Positions 50,642 to 63,237 of a stretch of 64,000 bases of DNA are shown one piece after another. Origin of the DNA: Calliopsis andreniformis (lineage: Eukaryota > Arthropoda > Insecta > Hymenoptera > Andrenidae); contig NC_135071.1 in NCBI RefSeq assembly GCF_051401765.1, positions 17,090,961 to 17,154,960 of the forward strand, in the 5' to 3' direction. The notes beneath the pieces are model-generated. The model made no database searches and was not told the DNA's origin. It saw only the letters and a program-made list of their open reading frames with translations. The first letter of the stretch is position 1; every line of letters begins with the position of its first letter. A program made the position numbers and the translations under genes.

Positions 50642-52397
50642 CTATTCAATATAATTATTCAAAATTACAGTTAAGTGAGTAAAAATAACATGCTCGTTGA
50701 AACTACGAAGTAACCCAATACATGCATTACCAAAATTTTAACATATCGATCGACCGAAACAATATTTATCCCAAAAACAATTTCCTCTTCTACTGTTCAT
50801 GCTCGTCGAATACACCGTCTATATTTAACAAATTTTGCTCGATCATCAAATACAATTTACAGTATAAACTACATAATTTAGTAAATCAGACTCCTTATTT
50901 TATTCCGAAAATAAATTGTTCGTGAAATGAGACGCATGTACGAACAAATAAATACTACAAAACAAACCTCGTCTACTAATAATATAATCAATCCCTCGAA
51001 GTAACACACACAAACTGTCTACGAAATGAATTGTTTGTTCACTGTCAAGTTACCTAATACTCGCATAATAATAGACTTTTTATTTGACACGCGAATGCAT
51101 GTTTTTCATTATTATTCGCGCTGTTAAAGCAAGCAATCCTCAACGACGGTTAAGCGGCAGTTAAATAAACGCTGCATTTATTTGAACTTAAACTTCTCTG
51201 AAACCGACCAATCACAAGTTGAGAGAAGAGCGTCAACCAATCCGTGAAGAAACATAAAAGACACGAATACTAGAGTGGTTTTCGAAAGTAACAATTCAAA
51301 TTTATCGAATGGCAGACATCTAGTGGTGGAAAAATGAACTAAACTATTTTGGCGTCTCGAAATGATCAACAAGGTTTTTATATTCTTCGTAGGCTGCTAT
51401 GTGGAATATTCTTTTACAATATTACTTATTTCTAGTATTATTTGTATACAGTATTGTGCAAATTAAGCGAACATAGGCTATTTTATTGAAAAGGTATTCG
51501 TCAAAAAATCAGTTTTCATCAAATGCATTTGCAAGTGCATAGAAAATGTTGCGCACGTATTTCAAAAGTAAAAAAACTCAAAATTCTTTGAACTGGCTTT
51601 AGAGTTTCGAAGTTCAGTTGCTATATACAATTTATACTATGTACGGAAACGTTTTTATTAAACTGTTTCACTGTTTTAACTGAAAAATCACGTTTTTTAA
51701 GTATTGTATCACTTTTGAGTTACTTATGCGACATAAAACATTGAACTATTTCAAATCTTGCCTGATCTATGCAATTCCTAATACGTTATTACGTTGATAG
51801 ATACATTGTTAACTTAAATCTCTAAAACATAGAACAGATCATCCTATTCTTTTATTTGTAATTTGAAGGACAGGAATTGTTAAGGATGGTCTATTACACA
51901 GTTTGGTGCGCAACAATTTCGACGATCCAAATGAATCAAAATTGCTGCACTAATCAGTGCAATGAGTGCAAGTTTTCATCGATTATGGCCTGCTTATTTT
52001 TCATTTTCCTTTTGTCTACATCTGCGACCTATAATATTGATATTTTGCATCACAATTTCAATAATATTCGTCGCCCTTTCGTTTTCCTTTTCTGGTTGGT
52101 TAATCGTCCCCACTTTCCCCTTTCTGCTTTCTTCGGCGACTCGGTTGATTTTAACGACGCCTTTTGTTGAAATTAACCTCTCGCCCGAGAATGTAGGTTA
52201 AGTTCGTTCTCCTCTGCAGAATTGAATAATGCGTCCCTCGAAACAGTACCAAGTATTTTAGTCGTTTCGAACGTTTCGTCACGAGTTTCGAGTCATGAAG
52301 GATATCTGTAAATATACCTAGTACGCTATCGACGCTGTTCTACGAGCGTACACGAAGAATTATCTTCCTGAGTCGTATATTTTCGGTCAGAAAAAAG
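50642..52397. other. Intergenic region between divergent ncd and ZNF236-like genes
   Basis: No protein supported. It holds both promoters. A sequence reading CAGTATTGTGCAAATTAAGC at about 51450, preceded by TA, looks like one end of a Tc1-like element, but I find no second end. Short open frames at 51877-52201 have no family features; the latter part may be 5' UTR of the zinc-finger gene. Confidence 0.5.
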
Positions 52398-55300
52398 ATG
52401 TTAACACGTCATAATATGATCGCTGAATCTCCTCGCATCGAGACCATGCCAATCAACTTTGTCGCCACCGAGGATGGGCGAACGCTCTTGGCAGTGTCAG
52501 GTAAAGAGCTCTGTGGATAAGATTCGCAAGTAATCATAACTAAAATGCATAATGAAACTCTTGCAGAACATAGAGATGGCATGTTGGAAATTGTTGCAAC
52601 CCCCATCACATTTATTGGTCAAGGTGGCACGGTTACATCATTGGGAGATGTGAAGGATTCGAGTGCAAACTTGATATTACACTCTGTATATTAATATCTT
52701 TTCTCCGTAATTCATATTTTTAGAGAGACAACTTTTTTTTAACATCATGCTTTTTTTAGCCTCTGTTCCAAATAAGCATGGACGATATTGATGGAACAGT
52801 ATCTGAACAGCCTGTGCAGAATCTGGAAATTGATCCTGCTTGTTTTGAACAAGCGAAGTCTCAACCAGATGTGGATGCAAAATGCAAAGCTGCAAGTCAT
52901 GTATATAATCCCATATGTAATGATGATTTACCAATTGAAGGAAAGGATAAAGAATCTCCTAAGGAGAAAACAGAGGTGGTTAAAAAAAATAGCCCAGGGA
53001 GACCCAGAAAGGGCACAGTTTCCTCAAAAGTAATTTGATAGCCTCCTTGTCTATGTTATAATTTCCTTTCATGGTTGTTAAATTCATGCTTGTAAATTTG
53101 TTTTCATAATAGGGCAAAGAGTGTTTGAGATGTGATATTTGTCAGCAGGAATTTATTAAACAGACAGTGTATAGAAAACACATGGAGAATCATGCAGAGG
53201 AAAAGCCACATAGGTGTCCAAAATGTTCTGCATCATTTAATGTGCCGGTAATTTCATAAAAATAAAAACCATGCAAAGTTAATGAAATACAGTAATGCTG
53301 GGTTATCTATCCATAGTTCAGAGCTCACAGAGAGTTCGCCTGTTTCAAGAACTGGTAAGAGTAACAACAGACACTTAACACAATAGAATATTGGACAGAT
53401 AACACGACATTACTGTACCTCTCTTTTCCCTATGTCGTCGCGCTGAGTTTCTGATCTCTACGCTGCAGCATAGCCGTTTTTACTTAAGACTTAATATTTC
53501 CTCAGACAAATTTTACACTTCACATGGCAACACACAATACAGGTGAGCCGAAATGTCCTGAATGTGGTAGGAAATTTGCAAGAATGGCCAGTTTGAAATC
53601 CCACATGTTGCTGCACGAGAAAGAAGAGAATTTATTTTGTACAGAATGCGAAGATGCTTTCTCGACTAAAGTGAGTTTCAACGATTACCTTATACCATCT
53701 ATCACGATAAATATTCTATTTATTTTTTAATCCCAGGCCCAGTTGGATGCGCATTTGAAGCTTCACGGAGAGAAATGGAAAACCGAGGAAGCGCGAAAGT
53801 GCAAACTCTGTAATAAACAATTCAGTCAGCCAGCTTTGTATAGGCTTCATATTCGAGAACATTACAGAGTGAGAAGAAATCTTTCAGTATCATTATAGAT
53901 GAAATATTCTCTTGTTGACCGACTTGTCATTTTTCGTGGGTTGCAGTTGCAGACGAAAGTAGTGAAGCAAACGAAACGAGGGGCGAAACACAAGACAATG
54001 TATAAATGCACGATATGTTTAAAGTCCTTCCAGAAGCCGAGTCAACTGATGCGTCACATCAGGGTGCATACAGGTGAAAAACCTTTCAAGGTAATAAACG
54101 CATCTTCCTCTTGCGTAATCCTGTTTCGAACGCTGCTGTTTTATTTGGTTCGCGTTCAATCTCGCAGTGTACAGTGTGCGGTCGTGCATTTACACAGAAG
54201 AGCTCCCTACAAATTCATACGTGGCAGCATAACGGAATTCGACCCCACGCTTGCGAGCTTTGCAACGCCAAGTTTAGTCAAAAAGGTAATCTTATACATC
54301 TTCTTTATTTTGCTTACATATATTACAGGCTGTAATCTGCAGATTACTGTATCTGTGCTTACCAAATTCCTTTACAATATCACATTTCTATTTATTTGCC
54401 AGGCAATCTGAACGCTCATGTAATGAGAGTTCACAACGTGCCAGAGGGGGAGCCCATATACAGATGCAATTACTGTTCATGCGTATTTAAAAAGCTCGGC
54501 AGCTTGAATGGGCATATGAAGCGTATGCACATGAACGTAAACGAGGTGAGACGTGTCCAAAGTACAAATTCATTTTGGCTGCTACGTAAGATGCACTGAA
54601 ACGATCAAACGGAGGGTGAATCACTTTCAGGAGACTACTACAGCTAAAGACACTCATTCGGTTGATAGCGTGGAATCCGACATTCGAGCGACTGTGGACA
54701 GCGTGATTACGCAGTTGGCATCGTTGGAGTCGAACGTGAATACGAACGAAACAGTGAAGCAATCGAACTATGAAGGGAGTATTTTATCCGAAACCACGGG
54801 GAAGAAAGATATCCTGCAACAGGCGCTTAGAAACAGTGGTCTTCCTAGTAAAAATAAAGGTCTTCCTGAAGGTACGCCACTTGTACAAGAATTATAAGAT
54901 CACGATTTATATTTATATTTTAGTAGGTACTCATTAATAAGCTTCTTTGAAAAAGGTACATTGGAATCAAAAAAGCTGGAAACACGTACGAACTTCGTCA
55001 CCTTATTGGATCGAGCATCTGACGGTGGTACCAGGTAATGTGCTTTGCTAATTCAAGAAAAAGCTTAGCTTTTCGCTTTCGACTCACCTCTAGGTCTTCC
55101 TCCATCATTTTTATAGGAAATACTTGACGATAAAGCAAAGGTGCGTGGGAAACATAAGGTGGTACGCGTGTACATACTGTCACAAGGAATTCAAGAAACC
55201 ATCGGATTTGATACGACACTTGCGCGTGCATACACAAGAAAAACCATTCAAGGTAATATGAATAAAATATCTAAGATTCTAATTCACTTTCTTATACAAC

Positions 55301-58300
55301 ACTTTTCCCTTATTCTCAGTGTGTACATTGCTATCGGTCGTTCGCTTTAAAATCCACGATGATAGCACACGAACGTACCCACACAGGTACCAAAAGATAC
55401 GCTTGTGGTTCTTGTGATAAAACATTTGCGTGCCATGGTAGCTTGGTTGCCCACTCCAGGTGGGTTTATTTTTCTTTATCATTGGAATTTATTCTATTAT
55501 CGAATCAGCATATACACACATTATTGTAGATTGCATGCGAAATCCGACGAGTGTTTCGAGAAACCGAGTGGTACTAATGGAACTGGCGATATTCAGGCGA
55601 TAATCGATGCCACCGACACTAGCTCTGATAATCAGCAAAAAGTTCACTCGAAAAGCAAGCCAAAGCTGTCTCCAGAGGCTGAGAGTTTGGTACCTCAAGT
55701 GGTCCTGCAAGAACCTTTGTGGATCGGTGACACAGTAAATGAAATATATTTAGTACAGGCACCTCCAACGAAGAAACGTGCCTACGATCCAGCATCCGAC
55801 CCAGCAAGGCCTCACAAGTGTCGGATCTGTCACGCAGCATTCAGGAAAATTAGTCACCTGAAACAGCATCATCGTCGCCATACAGGGGAACGTCCTTACA
55901 AGTGTACAAAATGCGACAGGTGCATTTATTTGTGGTATTAAGTACTATATCGCTTGCTTTTCAGAAGTTTCAATGAATTATTTATCGTTCTTCCAGGAGA
56001 TTCACGTCAAACAGCGTTCTCAAGTCGCATTTACATACACACGAGGATTCAAGGCCATATGGCTGTTTCATGTGTAACGCGAGCTTTTCTACGCAAAGTA
56101 GTATGAAGAGACATTTGGTTACCCATAGTAACAAGAGACCATTCATGTGTCCATACTGTCACAAGACTTTCAAAACTTACGTCAACTGCAGGAAGCATAT
56201 GAAAATTCATAAACAGGAGCTGGCACAGCGGGTAGAGTATTAATTATTTATTATAAATTATTTATTATAAGTAGGAAAATTATGTTAATAAATTGTCTCT
56301 CCCCTTTTTATTGATCTACAGCAATTGGAGCAACAAAAAAACGAGATGCAAGAACGAGCTATGGACAAGATAGACCCAAAGGAAGCTTCTGAAGAAAGGA
56401 CAGTTGCCGAATCGTCGCCTTGCACTTCTTCCAGTTACTCCATTCCTAATACATCTGCTATTGTTACGACGTCCTCTTCCTCGTTCACGGGTAATCTTTC
56501 ACCTTCTCGTCTAGGTTCAGTAGAAATATCATCTCCAACGCGAATTATTTCAGTCTTTTCGCGAGCTTTTGATCGACTTCAATGTGTAAACGGCGACAAG
56601 GAAAAAACGGAGCAACTTTTACCAACGAATTGCGACTCTTCAACGATTATTAATCGTGCGTGTCTTACTTACTATGATACAAGAATCGAAAAATGTCTTT
56701 TAAATTCCATTATCTCTACATACTTTTCTAGAGAACGCTCCAGAGATAACAGTGACGAATATTGAGAGTTCACAAATGCTGCACGCTGACGAAACTGGTT
56801 CAGTTACGTTACCTGTTTATTCTGCCGATCAAGCACTGACACCGGTACATAACATCAAGCAACGTGCAAAGTAAATTGTGACTTAGTCACTGATCGAAAA
56901 TTAATGTTTTCCCCGCAGGAAAGCATTCGAGAAATCGAAGAAACATTGAACCAACAGTTTTTCAATATTGGAATGAATCTGAGCCTCAGCAGTAACCACT
57001 CGAAGCATCCAAATGGTGTAAATACAAATGAGCTTTATAATGGAAAAGAGCAACAATCGGTTTTAAATGTTATTTATGAGAACAATAACAACAGTAATAG
57101 TAACAACAATAATAATAACAGCAATGACAGCAGTAACAACAATATGGTACCCTCAGGAGAACATATATTTACACCGCAATTGGATTCGTTCGAGATGGAT
57201 CACATCACCTTGCAAGTAAGTTTAAGAATCCAAAAATAAGAGGAAGTACTTGCAGCGAGCTCTTAATTACAATTTTTATCTTTCAGTCGGGCACTGAGAT
57301 CGGGCTAGATAACATTGGACTAGATGCAAGCAACTCGACGAGTATGTCGAGCATATTGCCCAGAACTGTAAAGGAAGATCAGCGGCTTTCTGTTGCGGTC
57401 CAGCCATCTGAAAGCGTGAACGCCGATCAGTCGGGACGCTGCATGCAAACTATAGTGTTCATTTCCGAGCGAAACCTGTTGGAAAAGGAGAATACGACGA
57501 ATGAATTGGAGGTAGAAGGAACGAACAAAGATACTGCACAGGAACAGTGCGCGATAAATCCAATACTCTTAACGTAAGTTTCCATTATTTCATCGTATTC
57601 CTGTCTAGTTCTGTTTTGATAGGCAAAAATAAGCGATGAACAGATGAATCGCAAGTGTACGGATATGATTTGCGTAGAGAAGAGTTCCAAGGGACGACGC
57701 ATGATCCAGAGGATCCATCGAAAATGCACGCGATACCGTCCGAGGTGTTTTCGGAGGCCGCTGAAACCGACACGAGCGAATTGCCTCGAGGAGAATCTCT
57801 TCTGCAGTGCCATATGTGTAGCCAACAAGGATTCACGACAATCGGGCTGAAGGTACATAAGTGCAAGCGACTGTAAACGCAATTTTTTTTATACATCATA
57901 TATTAAACATTAGTGTGTCATAAATTTTGGTTGGATCTCAGGAACACTTGAAGATTCACCGAGGGACGAAAGAGTACCAGTGTACAGAATGCTCCTCAAG
58001 ATTTTGCACAAACGGTGGTCTAAATAGGCACTCAAAGATACACACAAATAAACAGTGAGCACTTGTCAAGCAGATTTAATTTAATTTTATTAATTGATTC
58101 TACTGTGCTATTCACTTCCATAGGTCCTGGAAATGTCCATCCTGCGAGAAGTATTTCAATAGCAAGACACAGCTGCGATCGCATAGTAAAATTCACGAAG
58201 CCTCGACGTGGAATGAAATACAGTCGGGGATTGGCAGTTGTCCTGAAAACTCGATTGCAACGGGAATTGAGACGAGTATAGGTGTTATTAATTCGCCATT

Positions 58301-60053
58301 GAATGGTGATGTGATAGATCCAGATTCTACTGTATCTGAGAAGGTCCTCTTGGACACAGTGGCTGAGAAGGAAGTGATGGATCGAGCGCGAGTAAGTTTC
58401 TTTTACATTTTAGAGGCAAGAAAGAAATGATATAGAAGTGTACTAACTAGAAAAAAATGTGCAATTGAGTTTTCTGTATCTTTGGATAGAGTTTTGAACA
58501 TTTTGTATCTTGTTTTAGCGTAAAGTAGGATATGGATACCTTTATCCATAGTTCGGCAGTGTAGAACTATAGATTAAATTTTATTTTTGCGTTTGTTAGA
58601 ACATTTCGCTGGAAAAGAAGGAACGAAAGGAATACACGAACAAGTGCAAGTTCTGTCCAAAAACGTTTCGCAAACCGAGCGATCTCATAAGGCACGTGCG
58701 CACCCACACAGGAGAACGACCGTATAAATGTGATTATTGCAGTAAGAGTTTCGCCGTAAAATGTACGCTGGATTCGCACACGAAAGTTCATACTGGCAAG
58801 AAAACCTTTCGTTGTCACGTTTGCAGCAGTCTGTTTGCAACGAAGGGTAGCTTGAAGGTTCACATGCGATTGCACACAGGTAGGTTCAGAAACTTCTTCT
58901 AATTAATAAATCTGTAATATTTAATACCTTCTGCGTTGATTTTCAAGGTTCAAAACCATTCAAATGTCCTGTCTGCGATTCGAGATTTCGAACCTCGGGT
59001 CACAGGAAAGTGCACTTGCTGAAGCACGCGCGTGAGCATAAAGGCAGCCCAAAGAGAAAACAAAAGCACCTGAAGGTTGCAGCCATAGCCGAAGTTGCGG
59101 CTGACTTTGACAAGTGTCAGGAGACACAGGAGAAGATAAACAGCTTCGAACAAGAGCAGCAAATGTATCACGAGCAGCTTTCACAAACAACAGGCTACGC
59201 TCAATTGGAGGCAATCGGTGTCGAAACGAACACTTGCTTGACAGACCAAATAACCTTCGACATCGATGGAACTATACCAAATAACAACGCGATTCTGTCT
59301 GTAAATGATGGTCACCAGCTGGTTGCAAACTTGCACTTCCTTCTGGCGAATGGCCTCGTCACAATTCAAACTGACGAATCATTATTACAGCAACCGCCAA
59401 TCGACAGCGCTCAGAACCGATCAACGATCGTTTCTGACTCCTGTCCGACTACAGTGAACGTTATTCCCGATAGTGGTAATGCCATTGATAATTCAAAGGA
59501 AATGATTCCTATAGGACAGATGCTAAAAGTACAACAATCGTCGCCGTATGAGTTACAATCAAGTAATTGCCTTCTAACTGTGGCAACTTCGGCACAGTTG
59601 GACCCATTTCCAAAGATTCCTCTCGAGAAGTCCTTGCCAACTGCGAGTAAAGCTACAGTTAAAGGAAACGCATCGAAGAAAGAGTGCGATATTTGTGGGA
59701 AGACGTTTACAAAGCCATATCAAGTCGAAAGACATAAGCGTATTCACACGGGCGAACGACCATATAAATGCGAGTTGTGCACGAAATCGTTCGCGCAGAA
59801 GTCAACCTTGCAGATGCATCAGAAACATCATACTGGAGATCGACCGTATCCCTGCCCACATTGCGAGTACTCCTTCACGCAGAAGGGCAACCTGCGAACC
59901 CACATGAAACGAGTTCATCAGCTGGACACTGTCGATATGAAGAAACTGAAGCGTACACGTCAATCTGGCGTGCAAAAGACTGTGCAGGACAATTTCGCCG
60001 AGGCAAAGACTCTCAATTTGGAGGACATACCATTCGTTGAGTTTCTGAAGTAG
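52398..60053 (+). CDS. ZNF236: Multi-C2H2 zinc-finger protein of the ZNF236 type
   Basis: A nuclear DNA-binding protein; precise targets are unknown. Twenty-four exons keep frame: 52398-52500, 52567-52649, 52760-53029, 53113-53247, 53506-53670, 53737-53868, 53947-54090, 54168-54285, 54403-54545, 54631-54871, 54956-55034, 55117-55252, 55320-55459, 55530-55919, 55997-56231, 56322-56655, 56732-56844, 56919-57215, 57287-57573, 57678-57852, 57942-58054, 58124-58391, 58600-58879 and 58948-60053. The protein is 1828 aa, like vertebrate ZNF236 (about 1850). I count 26 C2H2 fingers in clusters, with an AT-hook-like SPGRPRKG before the first. The group [12 protein letters not shown], then [12 protein letters not shown], then [14 protein letters not shown] is characteristic of ZNF236. 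Finger 17 ([19 protein letters not shown]) is irregular. The acceptor at 57677 was chosen because earlier AGs bring a stop into frame. Confidence 0.9.
53290..53415. mobile_element. 126-bp MITE with TA duplication in a ZNF236-like intron
   Basis: The left end is CAGTAATGCTGGGTTATCTA. The right end reverse-complemented is CAGTAATGTCGTGTTATCTG. The outer 23 bases match at 19 positions. TA flanks both sides (53288-53289 and 53416-53417). The unit is too short to code for anything and lies wholly within the intron 53248-53505. Confidence 0.75.
57078..57143 (+). repeat. AAC/AAT/AGC triplet repeat coding Asn/Ser in the zinc-finger protein
   Basis: Triplet repeats encode a run of about 20 Asn and Ser residues in the exon 56919-57215, between finger clusters. 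It stays in frame, and such runs often vary in length between individuals. Confidence 0.9.
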
Positions 60054-60333
60054 TAACATTTGCTCCTTGGGAACCATCGTTATTCTTTTTTTATTTTCAC
60101 CAAAAATTGCGTTCTTAGCGAAGAACAATAGGAACATAATGTCGAACGAGAATAAAGACAATAATATTCGACATTCTTCCTATGCAGAATAAACGTATAC
60201 TACACGCTGAATCGTTATTTCGCATTTTTGCGAAGAAGATTCGTCGCGTTCAATGTACAGAATACATTCGTTGATGTTTGTATTAATATAAAAATAAATT
60301 TCTACCGCGTAACAGAATCACTCGTTGATCTAA
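60054..60333. terminator. Convergent 3' ends of ZNF236-like and TRMT44 genes
   Basis: Only 280 bp separate the two stop codons. AATAAA at 60151-60156 and 60188-60193 suit the + gene. A TTTATT near 60090 is AATAAA on the - strand, so the two 3' UTRs probably overlap. Confidence 0.55.
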
Positions 60334-62224
60334 TCATTGATGTATGAAGTTGCATTTTGTTTCAGTCAAGGGACAGCCGTCTGGATGGTTTTCGTGGAAC
60401 CAACAGGGTTTTACTTTCATCTGTATCTGCGACAACCTTTTCCTCTTTAACCTCGCAACTTCTTCCTCTTCAGGTATTCGAAATTGAACCTTTCCTTCCG
60501 CTACACGGAACACGTGGCTGTGATTTTTAAGCAAGGTTTGGAGACCTCCACATTCCTTTCGCAGACGTATCATACTTTCTTTCGGGATTGATTCCGCGAG
60601 GTAACGCAGCTCGAGACGTCGGCCTGCGTTCCAAATTCTTTTAGGCGTTTCGTCGAGGCTTATAACACGACCTTCCTCGAGTAACTGCCTCGCTACTATG
60701 TGAACAATATTTGCAATTAACGTTTTATCCAATTTGGTACAGTTTCGCACCTTTTCCACTGCATCTCTCGGTTTAAAGTCGCAGGTCCAGCTGTTAGCAT
60801 TCCCTGATATTTCATTTGATTCGTTTTGTCGTCGAACTAGGGTTGCCTTTGCATTCACCATTTGTTGAATACGATTCTCTCTTACTTTCGCCTCCTCACA
60901 GTTCCTTTCCCATCCGATTAAGCAGATTCGTTTTGTCGAAGGGATCCTTAGCTTGTCAATGTGTGTTTGGAAACCACATTCCTCGCATAAACTTTTCACA
61001 TAGTCTATATATTCGGAGTACTGGCTCTTCGAAGCACAGTATCTTTGGTATTTGCTGCCATCGAGCTCGTAAGGGCAACAGGGTAACAAGAAAAATCGAC
61101 AGGTTGCAGAACTGCGGGCAGCGATGACTGGAATCCAGGGTGTCAGTTCGTCAGAGTGGTTTCCTATGATCCAGTCGACTCCTGGATACACTGTAGAGGA
61201 AGATGGGACGATGGTACAGACCTGTGCAAAGCAAATATTAGAAGCTTGGAGAAATAATTTTCCTCTGAAGCGAATCGATACATACCTGTAGAGGAGTTTC
61301 AGGCGGATATAAGTCCCAAATTTTTCTCCTCCGTAAATCGATTCCTGATCCACGGTGGCCTTCGCTGAACAAAATATGCACGAGTAAGCCATTGCCACAG
61401 CCTAAATCTAGGAACGATTGTAAGTCCTTAGTCCCTCTTTCCAGTCTTTCTTTCTCCCATAACAAAAGTAGGTAAGTAGCGATCGCGATGTCTTCGTAAA
61501 CGAATTTCTGTGGATCCGTATTCTCGGGCCAGTTTTTTATTAGATCAGTGCTGTATTTTTCTTTCAGTTTGCAGTACAGATTCGCGTACTTCTCGCGTGA
61601 CACAAGACTTAATGAAGACAGAGGCTTCGAACTGGTTTTTGTCTCACTTTTCATCCATTTTAATATGCATGGGTAAAGCTTCTTCTCTAACCATTCTATA
61701 CTGGGATCAGACACGCTGTTTTCTAATTGATTCATGCTTATAGATACATGGCCACTTTCTTCTCTGTGTATCATGTATTCGTTTTTGGGACCAAGGGGCC
61801 GCTTATCTGCATGCAAGGGTTTGTGAATACTTACCACACGATTTTTTCGCTTATCTAGTAGCGAAAATTCAACACCAGAGGAGAATATGTGCGGTGTACG
61901 TGGCAATTGTTTTGTCGCTAACAAATGAATCTTGTTCTCATTAGATGTGACTAATGTTTTACTGAAAGTATGTAACTTATCTAACAATAGTTTTTCATCT
62001 GTGCCATCTTTATGCTCTTCTATGTTTAAAGACAACAAATCTAAGCTAGTAATATGTCGAAGAGTCTCAAAAATATCATAGCCAATTTCAATATTAAGTA
62101 TCTCAACAGATGCTAAGAGTCTACGGTTAGCAACCTGAGGATTACAGCGCCAAATATTGATAGCTTTATAAAACTCTGATGTGCTGGCATCAGTTTTTTC
62201 ACGTACTATCGTCTGAAATTCCAT
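60334..62224 (-). CDS. TRMT44: TRMT44, tRNA-Ser (uracil-2'-O)-methyltransferase
   Basis: A SAM-dependent enzyme that makes 2'-O-methyluridine at position 44 of tRNA-Ser in the cytoplasm (family knowledge, yeast Trm44). Two exons, 62224-61286 and 61221-60334, join in phase 0 and give 608 aa. Family marks are KFVYEDIAIATYLLLLWEKE, the SAM motif FLDLGCGNGLLVHILFSEGH at about aa 270-290, and GSGIDLRRRKIWDLYP. Exon 2 has DWIIGNHSDELTPWIPVIAA, the post-motif region, and FFLLPCCPYELDGSKY. The protein ends in a CCCH-type zinc finger with spacing C-x9-C-x6-C-x3-H (CWFHENHPDGC to FIHQ), as in animal orthologues. The ATG is 89 bp downstream of the LYRM9 stop on the same strand. Confidence 0.93.
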
Positions 62225-62313
62225 TTCTTAAAAATATAATTCAAATCCTCCTTCCTTGAATCTCTCATGCATTTATGGTAAGCTGTGTCTACGATAAAAC
62301 TACTGTATCATTC

Positions 62314-62796
62314 TTATTTTTCTTTATGAGCTTTTGTGCCTTGGCCTTTAGTATACTGAAAACAACATAGTAATTCACTAATTATTGTATTTTAGTGGAA
62401 GACATAGACTATGCTCAAACACACGATACCTTATTGACTATCCAATTTGCATCTTGCACAGCCTTTTCCATAATCTGTTGAACACGTTCCTTATCTGACT
62501 CTATCAAATGTTGCTTGAAGCTCTGTGAAAAGGAAAGCACGTGTATCTACTGTAAATAATACGAAAGACTGAGGTTATATCCAGTGTTCATAATTAAACC
62601 AAACCACGTGGCGAAGTCAAACCTGAGTTCCACTTAATCCTTCAAAAACACTTGTACAATAATACTCTACCTGTTTCACCGAATGTTTATAAAACTGTTG
62701 CGCATCCTTCGGTAATTTTTCACATTCACGCAGCAGAAACTTGTAAAGCAGTTTCGGCGAATTCAGAGCCGCTTCCCGCAGCTTCGCGCTGGCCAT
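62314..62796 (-). CDS. LYRM9: LYRM9, LYR-motif mitochondrial protein
   Basis: A small LYR-family protein; relatives bind the acyl-carrier protein and help assemble mitochondrial complexes, but LYRM9 itself is poorly understood. Three exons keep frame: 62796-62671, 62522-62430 and 62355-62314, 86 aa. The last exon is only 14 codons including the stop. Matches to vertebrate LYRM9 are LLYKFLLRECEKLP, AQQFYKHSVKQSF and ERVQQIMEKAVQDANWIVNK. The LYR tripeptide is LYK here, a conservative change. I chose the ATG at 62796 (MASAKLREAALN); an in-frame upstream codon would add MCFIVCLVGK and is less likely. It diverges from FLAD1, 441 bp away. Confidence 0.92.
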
Positions 62797-63237
62797 CTTA
62801 CCAACAAGGCAAACTATAAAACACAAAACTCGATTATTATCAACACGTCACTAACAATAGATAATTCGTTAAAAATGTGAACGCACTGAAGTCTAAACCA
62901 AAACACTGCTTATGGATCAATCCTTTTACGTTTTGTTTGACTACTATTTATACTCCTGCACTTTCCCTCTGTGTGCCAGCGTGAATAAGGTTGTCTGCAG
63001 GATGCAAAAATAGAGCGATTCGCGTTTAGTTCGAGCGAAGAGAATTAATCATGAGATCTATCGGAATGGTATGTATTTTCTGTGATATGTATTCGAAAAC
63101 AAATATCTACAGGCTATACTTTTCTGTAGGTACCGAGCCAGAGGAATGGATTGGGGGCGTTTAGGTTCAGGGGCGCTGCTTGGCATTGTAGAGCAATAGC
63201 ACTGTTGAATTATCGTTGATAGTTAGGTTAAAGCGTC
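62797..63237. promoter_or_regulatory. Divergent promoter region between LYRM9 and FLAD1
   Basis: 441 bp between start codons. The part near 63000-63060 looks like transcribed 5' sequence, and ATG/GTATGT at 63051-63068 could be an alternative first exon on +, but it does not join FLAD1 in frame by any route I find. No TATA box stands out. Confidence 0.4.

Noticed and set aside
51448..51480. TACAGTATTGTGCAAATTAAG, resembling a Tc1 end
   Set aside because: Only one end seen, so it is noted but not called as an element.
59695..60040. Alternative + frames and a 119-codon - frame in the last zinc-finger exon
   Set aside because: The main frame carries three perfect C2H2 fingers; the others are shadows.
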